Assembly (NCBI RefSeq): GCF_014697125.1
Contig: NZ_JACJRG010000044.1
Span: 1-51,457 of the forward strand
Reading direction: 5' to 3'
Source of the DNA: Anabaena minutissima FACHB-250
GTDB taxonomy: Bacteria; Cyanobacteriota; Cyanobacteriia; Cyanobacteriales; Nostocaceae
DNA: 51,457 nt
Part shown: positions 16,776-24,565 of the stretch, piece after piece
Position numbering within the stretch: position 1 is the stretch's first letter
Layout of the letters: every line of letters begins with the position of its first letter
The notes under the pieces: generated by a model
The model's input: the letters and a program-made list of their open reading frames with translations, nothing else
The model's database searches: none
What the model was told of the DNA's origin: nothing
Position numbers and translations under genes: made by a program

Positions 16776-16815
16776 ATACACGCCCCTGGAATATATGTCT
16801 TCCAATACGGTGTAT
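16776..16815. promoter_or_regulatory. Composite dyad, candidate operator of the WYL regulator
   Basis: Between the divergent csx3 operon and the WYL gene, ATACAC (16776-16781) is mirrored by GTGTAT (16810-16815), and inside it TGGAA (16787-16791) is mirrored by TTCCA (16800-16804). Both pairs share the same centre (16795.5). This nested symmetry is what a dimeric regulator would bind, and its place lets one protein control both directions. Confidence 0.6.
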
Positions 16816-16847
16816 CTTAAAGAAAGTTATCTTTTGAGATTCCCCTA

Positions 16848-18230
16848 GTGTCTGAATTAGTATTCCAAGATGTTCCCCAAGTGGAATTACTGCAATGGTT
16901 AGCCCGTGGTTTACTCAAACAAAAACTGCTGCGGACAATTCGGTTGTGGGTGTGGTTACGTTCACTCTATGGAGATACTCAAGACCGTTTGCTCTTAAAT
17001 AATTCTTTTACTTATGCCGACTGGCGTGATGCCTTTTTCAGTTCCACGCATCCTCAAGGAGAAAAAAGTCCTAGCTTACATGATCTTAATTGCCCCTGTG
17101 CCAAAACAACAAAAGAGTGGTTATTCAACGAAAAAACCGGGATTGTAGCTGACCAATGGCAAAAACTAATACTGGCGCACATTGGTATAGAAAAATCTAA
17201 ATTAGACAAAATCTTAAATCAAAGGCTGTTTGGCATAACCCGTCGTTCTTTACAAGGTGATCTAGAAACCTTAGCTCAGTTGGGTTGGCTGGTATATAAA
17301 AATGAAGAATATCATCTTGTCAATGAGTTTCCATTACGTCCGGCTACATCTACAGATGAAATTGACTCTAACACGCTAAGTGCTTATGAATTAAACTTTC
17401 TGCACGAAGATTTAGTAGAAATTGCAGAAAATCACTCTCACGAAATCAATGGCATACAACGCTTTTTTTTAAAGGTTGATTATGTAATTCCCCGTTTAAC
17501 TCTTGACCTGGTTGGTGAATGGCAATACCAGTTAAGACAAATTTGGGCAGAAATTCCTGTACCACCGATTAAACTCACTTACACCAGTGCCAAATTTACA
17601 AATCAAGTTGATTACATTGTTTATCCCGTCTGTATTTACTATATGCAGAGGGCAGTTTATCTATGTGCTTATGGTGAAAGTCCTGATCAACAAACTGAAT
17701 GGTACAACTTCCGCCTTGACCGGATTCAAAAGATGATTCCTTTGAGTTGGGACAATTCTCATTTGCCAACCAATTTACGACAACACTATCAAAGACATAC
17801 TTTACCCAGCCCTGAATACATTGCTTTGCAGATGTCCAAAGCCTGGGGATTTGATTTCTATTTACCTTCTCAACTCATGTTGTTACGGTTTGATCAAGAT
17901 TTTAGCGATCGCTATATTAAAGGTACGGAACGTCACGATACATTCAAAGAAGTTTCTTATGAGCAAGCACAACGCTTGATTCAACGAGAAGTTAAACAAC
18001 CACAACAACAGCAAACTTTACTAGAAATTCTTTCTCGTCGCTCATCCAAAGATGCCTATTATCAAGCATTTATCCGTTATCAAGACCAAAATCATCGGGA
18101 CAATAACGTGATCATGCGTTTACGTGCATGGCGACCTAAATGTGAAGTAATTTTTCCCTTTGATTTAAGGCAAAGTATTGCTGCTGATGTCGCTAAAGAA
18201 TTTCAACTTTATCACTTGGAGCATTCCTAA
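16848..18230 (+). CDS. CRISPR-associated WYL-domain regulator (TIGR03985-like)
   Basis: The 460-residue product starts at a GTG and is divergent from the type III-D operon. It has a Cys-containing N-terminal part (LNCPCAKTTKEWLF), a winged-helix-like segment RRSLQGDLETLAQLGWLVY (about 143-161) and a WYL-type domain including YYMQRAVYLCAYGE, WYNFRLDRIQKM and RPKCEVIFPF. This architecture fits the cyanobacterial TIGR03985 family found beside CRISPR loci. WYL domains sense ligands, often nucleotides, and such proteins usually repress cas transcription. The next gene follows with no gap, so both form a short operon. Confidence 0.85.
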   Translation: MSELVFQDVPQVELLQWLARGLLKQKLLRTIRLWVWLRSLYGDTQDRLLLNNSFTYADWRDAFFSSTHPQGEKSPSLHDLNCPCAKTTKEWLFNEKTGIVADQWQKLILAHIGIEKSKLDKILNQRLFGITRRSLQGDLETLAQLGWLVYKNEEYHLVNEFPLRPATSTDEIDSNTLSAYELNFLHEDLVEIAENHSHEINGIQRFFLKVDYVIPRLTLDLVGEWQYQLRQIWAEIPVPPIKLTYTSAKFTNQVDYIVYPVCIYYMQRAVYLCAYGESPDQQTEWYNFRLDRIQKMIPLSWDNSHLPTNLRQHYQRHTLPSPEYIALQMSKAWGFDFYLPSQLMLLRFDQDFSDRYIKGTERHDTFKEVSYEQAQRLIQREVKQPQQQQTLLEILSRRSSKDAYYQAFIRYQDQNHRDNNVIMRLRAWRPKCEVIFPFDLRQSIAADVAKEFQLYHLEHS

Positions 18231-18231
18231 C

Positions 18232-18804
18232 TTGAATACAGTTCAACTTACAGACAAATTTGAATCAGCATTAATCTACGCCACCCGTCTTCACGCCAAC
18301 CAAACCCGCAAAATTAGTGGTGTTCCTTATGTGGCTCATTTATTAAGTGTGGCAGCACTTGTATTAGAAGCTGGAGGAACTGAAGAAGAAGCGATCGCTG
18401 GACTTTTGCATGATGCCGTCGAAGACCAAGGTGGACAATCCACTCGTGAGGAAATTCGACAACGTTTTGGGGAGACGGTTGTGGCAATAGTTGATGGCTG
18501 TACCGAATGTAATACTTACCCTAAACCACCTTGGCAAGAACGCAAGAAGAGATATTTAGACAATCTGCGTCATGCTTCACCCTCAGTTCGGCGAGTTTCT
18601 TTAGCCGATAAGCTGCACAATGCAAGATCCTTGCTGGCTGATTACCGACAATATGGGAGCAGTATTTGGAGTCAGTTTAAAACTGGTCAAGAGGGGACTT
18701 TGTGGTTTTATCGAGAATTACAGAAAATATATAGTGAGAATGGTTCAGACTTCTTGACTGAGGAATTTTCAAGAGTGCTTCAAGAACTTAATCAAAACAA
18801 TTAG
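18232..18804 (+). CDS. HD-domain phosphohydrolase of the RelA/SpoT-hydrolase (small alarmone hydrolase) type
   Basis: The product is about 190 residues from a TTG at 18232, one base after the WYL stop, with GGAG at 18219-18222; the longer frame from 18178 would overlap the WYL gene by 53 bases. It keeps the RSH hydrolase motifs: RKISGVPYVAHLLSV (first His), GLLHDAVEDQGG (HD and ED) and SLADKLHNARSLL (Asp and Asn). It has no synthetase domain, so it resembles a stand-alone (p)ppGpp hydrolase of the MESH1 kind. Pairing with a CRISPR regulator suggests a role in the nucleotide signalling of the locus, which is inference. Its TAG stop lies inside a decayed CRISPR repeat. Confidence 0.85.
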   Translation: MNTVQLTDKFESALIYATRLHANQTRKISGVPYVAHLLSVAALVLEAGGTEEEAIAGLLHDAVEDQGGQSTREEIRQRFGETVVAIVDGCTECNTYPKPPWQERKKRYLDNLRHASPSVRRVSLADKLHNARSLLADYRQYGSSIWSQFKTGQEGTLWFYRELQKIYSENGSDFLTEEFSRVLQELNQNN

Positions 18805-18835
18805 TCCCCCTTGCATGGTAATGGTTTGTGGCAAC
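18801..18835 (-). repeat. Decayed CRISPR repeat of the array 1/3 type
   Basis: TAGTCCCCCTTGC followed by ATGGTAATGGTTTGTGG and CAAC matches the repeat of arrays 1 and 3 with a few changes and one inserted C. It lacks the ATTTGGTCAATGG of array 2. It is the leader-distal fossil of an array of another repeat type, at the far end of array 2. Confidence 0.8.
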
Positions 18836-18857
18836 GCAATCATTTTTACATTAGAGT

Positions 18858-18894
18858 ACGACGAAACTAAACTTGAGTGTTGGTCAATGGAAAC
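18858..18894 (-). repeat. Decayed repeat of the array 2 type
   Basis: The last 14 bases, TGGTCAATGGAAAC (18881-18894), match the array 2 repeat exactly, while the other half is scrambled. One spacer length separates it from the first intact repeat at 18931. Decay at this end agrees with it being the old, leader-distal end. Confidence 0.8.
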
Positions 18895-18930
18895 CAACGG
18901 ACTGGACGATTCGTTGCTGGCTATGGAGGT

Positions 18931-19855
18931 GTTTCAGTCCCCGTGAGGGGATTTGGTCAATGGAAACACAGGAAGTTCTTGTTTGATGAGACTCAGGAGC
19001 AGGAGGTTTCAGTCCCCGTGAGGGGATTTGGTCAATGGAAACCTATTAAAAAGTATTCCTAAAAAGTCAGAACACGTATTGTTTCAGTCCCCGTGAGGGG
19101 ATTTGGTCAATGGAAACCTTAGAGGTATCTTACACAAATGATAATTTTGGTTGCTATGTTTCAGTCCCCGTGAGGGGATTTGGTCAATGGAAACATTTGA
19201 CCCCAAACGTCTGGTCTTTCTAAATCGCAATGTTTCAGTCCCCGTGAGGGGATTTGGTCAATGGAAACTATCGAATCGTTAGGCGAAGAAGACCGAGTAA
19301 AGGGTTTCAGTCCCCGTGAGGGGATTTGGTCAATGGAAACCAGCGATCGCTCAAGCTCAAGCCGATGATTTTATGGCGTTTCAGTCCCCGTGAGGGGATT
19401 TGGTCAATGGAAACCTTTCGCAAAACCTATTCCCGGTGGTGAATTAGGGTTTCAGTCCCCGTGAGGGGATTTGGTCAATGGAAACTAGAGAAAACCTGAG
19501 TACAATCACATTAACGGAAAACGAGTTTCAGTCCCCGTGAGGGGATTTGGTCAATGGAAACTTAAGTTTTTCATGATCAGTCTAAATTACAATATGCGTT
19601 TCAGTCCCCGTGAGGGGATTTGGTCAATGGAAACTAAAGAAGATGAAATTGCCGAGGAATTAGACTAAATGTTTCAGTCCCCGTGAGGGGATTTGGTCAA
19701 TGGAAACCTAGCTCATTGTTAACTCAAAACTGAAAATCATGGATGTTTCAGTCCCCGTGAGGGGATTTGGTCAATGGAAACAACTCATGGGAACTGAGTA
19801 CAGAGCAAACAATCAACTGTTTCAGTCCCCGTGAGGGGATTTGGTCAATGGAAAC
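18931..19855 (-). CRISPR. CRISPR array 2: 13 repeats, 12 spacers
   Basis: Thirteen 37-base repeats reading GTTTCAGTCCCC-GTGA-GGGG-ATTTGGTCAATGGAAAC start at 18931, 19006, 19081, 19158, 19232, 19304, 19378, 19449, 19525, 19598, 19671, 19745 and 19819. The repeat differs from that of array 1 at eight positions but keeps the same ACTGAAAC handle and CCCC/GGGG stem on the transcribed minus strand. One spacer (19341-19377) contains a HIP1 octamer. The leader lies to the right and is related to those of arrays 1 and 3. Two decayed repeats precede it on the left. Confidence 0.98.
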
Positions 19856-20105
19856 AGCCCGGTGCTGAAACTGTTATGGGGCAAGCTTCCTGGGAAGCAT
19901 TTTGGCGAACCTCAAAATTAGGTCGATTTCAGCCGTTGTTATTGCAAGTAATTTGCAACTTCCCTCATAATCGAAACGCTGTAATTATTTACTTGTCAAG
20001 GTTCTGGCGTTTTTGGCAAACCCCCAGGGTTTTTGACCTCACTATAGGTCTGCCAAACATCAAGTTGTTAGACTCATCTTAAAACTTTTGTTTCATTTTG
20101 TCGAG
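19856..20105 (-). promoter_or_regulatory. Leader of array 2, diverged
   Basis: The sequence right of the last repeat is alignable with the other two leaders (GGGGCAAGCTTCCTGGGAAG, AACTTCCCT, CAGGGTTTTTGACC) but has more changes. The TATAAT of leaders 1 and 3 is GTAAAT here on the minus strand, so the promoter may be weak or shifted. The end near 20084-20105 is a weak match to the cas2 tail found at array 3. Positions 19856-20152 hold no gene. Confidence 0.8.
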
Positions 20106-20152
20106 TTTTCATCCATATCATGTAACATTTTGAACAACTCTAACCTTATGGG

Positions 20153-20304
20153 TTAATCCACAACTTCAGATTCTTGCTCAATTAAACCCAACACCTTATC
20201 CTCCAACGCCGTCAAATAAAATCGCTTCAGCTTCCCCAGCGACTCCAAAAACCTCTGCACAGATTCCTCCAGCTCACTAGAATACACCCTGCTGATGCGA
20301 TCGC
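20153..20304 (-). pseudogene. Duplicated 3' fragment of the gene at 24566-25384
   Basis: About 50 codons match the C-terminus of the protein encoded right of array 3: RVYSSELEESVQRFLESLGK is identical in both. The match ends abruptly at a HIP1 octamer (20297-20304; 24710-24717 in the other copy); upstream of it the open frame is unrelated. The fragment and leader 2 therefore were copied as one block with the array 3 neighbourhood. No start codon or N-terminus is present, so it is a relic. Confidence 0.85.
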
Positions 20305-20436
20305 CATTTCTGCTTTTGTTTGATCGCAACGTTACACTAAGCATCACGACTCGTAAGATAATGTGGTGAAGTGGGCAACTACTGTGGAGTAATACTAGGT
20401 TTTTTGTTAGCAAAGATGGCATAGGGAGTTAGACGT

Positions 20437-20847
20437 ATGAGCATTGATGATTACAATGCAGCAAAAGCACTGGTAGCAAAACTGAAAGAGAGCTTACCAA
20501 TTAAAGCACGAGCTGGAAAGGAGTTTCTCAAAACCTTAAAGAAACAAGGAGCAAACGCTGATCCAAACAGAGAATTTGAAATTGACTTTGTAGGCTATTC
20601 AGGAGATGAAGGTGGGATTATGTGCGGACTAAAAGAGCCGAATCATCCCGAAAGTCCCGATAAATATGTTTCTTCGATTACTCATCTTAAAATTGACCTT
20701 CATCATCCCCTAGCATCTGAAGTACAAGCTTATCAACGTCAACGAATTCATAAACTAATGTTGCAAAATGAAGCAGGTTTTGCAGCTGAGTTAATGGTAA
20801 TTGAACCGACGAAAAAGAAAAATAAAAGTAAAGGTTTTGGGAAATGA
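20437..20847 (+). CDS. Hypothetical protein, 136 residues
   Basis: An open frame with ATG and GGGAG about nine bases before it. The product begins MSIDDYNAAKALVAKLKESL, has EFEIDFVGYSGDEGGIMCGL in the middle and ends in a Lys-rich tail KKKNKSKGFGK. The middle resembles no family I can name; the motif ITHLKIDLHHPL suggests a metal- or nucleic-acid-related role only loosely. It stands alone between CRISPR arrays 2 and 3. Codon use looks normal for the region, so I consider it a real gene. Confidence 0.65.
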   Translation: MSIDDYNAAKALVAKLKESLPIKARAGKEFLKTLKKQGANADPNREFEIDFVGYSGDEGGIMCGLKEPNHPESPDKYVSSITHLKIDLHHPLASEVQAYQRQRIHKLMLQNEAGFAAELMVIEPTKKKNKSKGFGK

Positions 20848-21083
20848 TTATTCAAACGAACTTCGGAAAGCAATTGCGAATTCTTCGGTCAAAGGTTCAC
20901 TTTCGTTAACCCGTCAGTGGTTTTACCTTGGCGTTACGTCCACACTTCGGCTTGCAGATTTTACGCTTTCCCCTCTAGCTCTGAGACACCGCAGTTACCC
21001 GCAATGCCCCTTCGGGTAGGTACTGGTTTAGACATTAACCAGGAGTATTTTCAGATACTCACTCTTATGAGCGACTGATAGTC
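20848..21083 (-). other. Gene-free stretch, possibly a decayed TnpB-type guide-RNA region
   Basis: No gene is supported. On the minus strand the sequence has several hairpins, such as CCCGAAGGGGCATTGCGGG and a terminal one within 20858-20885 (GAATTCG with CGAAGTTC), and a short frame CKPKCGRNAKVKPLTG. Structured RNA followed by such a hairpin resembles the 3' end of a tnpB element. This is a weak pattern match. Confidence 0.25.
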
Positions 21084-24000
21084 GCACCAGTCCCCTTGCG
21101 GGGTAATGGTTGGTGGAAACAATTAGCCAAAAGTGCCACAGAGGAACAACTTGTTACGTTTCAGTCCCCTTGCGGGGTAATAGTTTGTGGAAACAAGAAA
21201 ATATTCAAAGATAATTTCCGCAAGAAATTAGCTGTTTCAGTCCCCTTGCGGGGTAATAGTTTGTGGAAACTTTAGCCATTTTTTTAATTGTTATTTTTAA
21301 AATTTCCTGTTTCAGTCCCCTTGCGGGGTAATAGTTTGTGGAAACATCGCTAAGTGCCTAGGAGTTAAAGTACAGTGGATTCTGTTTCAGTCCCCTTGCG
21401 GGGTAATAGTTTGTGGAAACCCTATTGCCAAAGGGGGTACAGGGTCAACGTCTACAGTGTTTCAGTCCCCTTGCGGGGTAATAGTTTGTGGAAACTTTCA
21501 GGTTTACAACGTCCCACGCGTCGATGTTTTTAGTTTCAGTCCCCTTGCGGGGTAATAGTTTGTGGAAACTTCTCTAGGCTTCTTTGGGCTTCTTGGAGGT
21601 TAACAGTTTCAGTCCCCTTGCGGGGTAATAGTTTGTGGAAACTCTATAGCGGTCTTACGGGTAATAGCTAATGTGATGTTTCAGTCCCCTTGCGGGGTAA
21701 TAGTTTGTGGAAACCAGTCGGTACACTCCGGTTCTTCGTACTCATTAACCACACGTTTCAGTCCCCTTGCGGGGTAATAGTTTGTGGAAACGGTATACAG
21801 TCGAGACACATTGAGCAAAAAGTATGTGTTTCAGTCCCCTTGCGGGGTAATAGTTTGTGGAAACTTGTGATAGTCGGCTAGTCGTCATGTTAGTTAGTCG
21901 TTTCAGTCCCCTTGCGGGGTAATAGTTTGTGGAAACTTGATCAAGTCCAAAAGATGCCCCTTGGTGCAGTAGGTTTCAGTCCCCTTGCGGGGTAATAGTT
22001 TGTGGAAACCCTATCTGTTGATGCCGACTGGAATCGCAAATATTGGCTGTTTCAGTCCCCTTGCGGGGTAATAGTTTGTGGAAACCGAAATTTCTCTCAA
22101 ATAGCAAGAGCAACGAACTGGTTTCAGTCCCCTTGCGGGGTAATAGTTTGTGGAAACCTATACCAGATTGGTTAAGGAGTGAAGATTAAAGTTTCAGTCC
22201 CCTTGCGGGGTAATAGTTTGTGGAAACTCTATTGTTTAATCCCTGTCGGAGAAAAAGTTTAGTTTCAGTCCCCTTGCGGGGTAATAGTTTGTGGAAACTC
22301 CAGTAACAGTAATTGGATCTTGTGGTAAAGATAAAGTGTTTCAGTCCCCTTGCGGGGTAATAGTTTGTGGAAACTACGTTCGTGACAGACAAGAACTCAT
22401 TGCGTTTGTTGGTTTCAGTCCCCTTGCGGGGTAATAGTTTGTGGAAACTTTGATAATGGATTTCATGGGGTAGGGACTCTTGAAATTGTTTCAGTCCCCT
22501 TGCGGGGTAATAGTTTGTGGAAACTTTACAGAACACGCAAAGATATGGATTGGTGAAGACGGGTTTCAGTCCCCTTGCGGGGTAATAGTTTGTGGAAACT
22601 CTAGGTTCAACTTCTTTAGTAGGTTCTTCTGGTATGTTTCAGTCCCCTTGCGGGGTAATAGTTTGTGGAAACCTTTAGGATTAGCATTGGGGCTGAAGCC
22701 CTCCAAGTAGGTTTCAGTCCCCTTGCGGGGTAATAGTTTGTGGAAACTAAGTGGGATTTATGTGTGTTCCCCAAATAGAAATAAGTTTCAGTCCCCTTGC
22801 GGGGTAATAGTTTGTGGAAACAAGAAAATAAATATGTTTAATAAAATTATTCTAGCGTTTCAGTCCCCTTGCGGGGTAATAGTTTGTGGAAACTGCCGAT
22901 AACCGCTTCTATAGAAACATCTATTCAAGTTTCAGTCCCCTTGCGGGGTAATAGTTTGTGGAAACTGGTGGAGCGATCGCACTTCAGTAGTTTGGAAATA
23001 TTTGTTTCAGTCCCCTTGCGGGGTAATAGTTTGTGGAAACTTAATTCGCTCTCAATTTAACCTTGCTGCAAAGGGGTTTCAGTCCCCTTGCGGGGTAATA
23101 GTTTGTGGAAACCCGGGTGATGATAAATGCCTCATCTGTGCAGTAAAGGTTTCAGTCCCCTTGCGGGGTAATAGTTTGTGGAAACTTTAATTAGGGTGAT
23201 ATATAATAAATATAGGTGTTAATGTTTCAGTCCCCTTGCGGGGTAATAGTTTGTGGAAACTTGAAAAGAGATATAATAATTTTCCATTGGATATTCAAGT
23301 TTCAGTCCCCTTGCGGGGTAATAGTTTGTGGAAACTTCTAGCTCCTTTGTTGGTGCTGGCTTTGGTGTCCTGTTTCAGTCCCCTTGCGGGGTAATAGTTT
23401 GTGGAAACTTAAGAAAATGAAAGTCAAACTAAACAAGTGCTTTAATGTTTCAGTCCCCTTGCGGGGTAATAGTTTGTGGAAACTTAGCTTGGTGCAGCAC
23501 AAAGGGGTCAGAGTAATCAATCTGAAAGTTTCAGTCCCCTTGCGGGGTAATAGTTTGTGGAAACCGAGCTAACATCTATTCATCTCAAGACAGCGTTAGA
23601 AGTTTCAGTCCCCTTGCGGGGTAATAGTTTGTGGAAACTCTTTGTTCCCTGCCCCCACTGCGATCATTTTCAAGTGCTGTTTCAGTCCCCTTGCGGGGTA
23701 ATAGTTTGTGGAAACTAAATACGGCGATACTCTTTGACCTTTGTAGGAATCGTTTCAGTCCCCTTGCGGGGTAATAGTTTGTGGAAACTTCCTTCTGGAA
23801 CTATTGCCGAGGATGTGCTGAAAATTCGTTTCAGTCCCCTTGCGGGGTAATAGTTTGTGGAAACCTAACTACTTCGCGGATGTTCTTAGCCCAAATTAAA
23901 TGTTTCAGTCCCCTTGCGGGGTAATAGTTTGTGGAAACGCTTTACCTAAATGGCGTAAAGCCGCAAAAGTTGGTTTCAGTCCCCTTGCGGGGTAATAGTT

Positions 24001-24303
24001 TGTGGAAACTCAGACGCAATCAACAACCTTGTCCCTTTAGATAAGTTTCAGTCCCCTTGCGGGGTAATAGTTTGTGGAAACTAAGAAAATGAAACTCAAA
24101 TTAAACAAATGTTTTGATGTTTCAGTCCCCTTGCGGGGTAATAGTTTGTGGAAACTTCTCAGAATATCCGAAGGTCTATGTATTCAAAGGGAAGTTTCAG
24201 TCCCCTTGCGGGGTAATAGTTTGTGGAAACTGATCAGTTTTCTGTCGGCGAAAGCGGCTCAGAAGTGTTTCAGTCCCCTTGCGGGGTAATAGTTTGTGGA
24301 AAC
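21084..24303 (-). CRISPR. CRISPR array 3: 44 repeats (first one degenerate), 43 spacers
   Basis: The longest array. Its 37-base repeat equals that of array 1 except A for G at position 25 (TAATAGTTTG). Intact repeats start at 21158 and run to 24267. The first, 21084-21120, is degenerate at its start and reads TAATGGTTGG, so it keeps the G of array 1, which marks that as the older form and the left as the old end. Spacers are mostly 34-40 bases; the one after 23447 is 44. Two spacers, 23409-23446 and 24082-24118, are near copies. The spacer at 22966-23003 holds a HIP1 site. The leader is on the right; transcription is on the minus strand. Confidence 0.98.
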
Positions 24304-24550
24304 CCCTCGGTGCTGAAACTGTTACGGGGCAAGCTTCCTAGGAAGCATTTTGACGGGTCGGAAATTTTGTCCATTTTCAGCCCCTCTTATTGCAAGTATT
24401 TTGCAACTTCCCTAATTCTCGAAACGCTGTAATTATTATATTGTCTAGGTTCTGGCGATTTTGACGAGTCCCCAGGGTTTTTGACCCCGCTTCGACTTGT
24501 CAACCATCAAGCTGATTCTATCATCATAGGATGAGTATTTGCTATTGTCG
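24304..24550 (-). promoter_or_regulatory. Leader of array 3 with a fossil cas2 tail
   Basis: It is nearly identical to leader 1 over about 230 bases, including TATAAT on the minus strand (24440-24435). At its far end, 24524-24550 matches the last nine codons of cas2 at 22 of 27 bases, but with TAG in place of a GAG codon. This array therefore descends from one that lay next to cas2. No gene lies between 24304 and 24565. Confidence 0.85.
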
Positions 24551-24565
24551 AGTGTTTTCTTTAAT

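Noticed and set aside
16442..16777. Longer csx3 start at 16777
   Set aside because: The start at 16747 matches the paralogue and has a ribosome-site-like AAGGTA; 16777 would put coding sequence in the dyad operator.
18877..20082. Open frames in array 2 and its leader
   Set aside because: Repeat-derived peptides (VSVPVRGFGQWK); the frame 19831-20082 begins in the last repeat and runs through the leader.
20801..21019. 72-codon frame after the hypothetical gene at 20437
   Set aside because: Overlaps that gene and runs through structured, apparently non-coding DNA; composition is not coding-like.
21690..24432. Open frames on both strands in array 3
   Set aside because: All consist of repeat and spacer translations; no start sites or domains.
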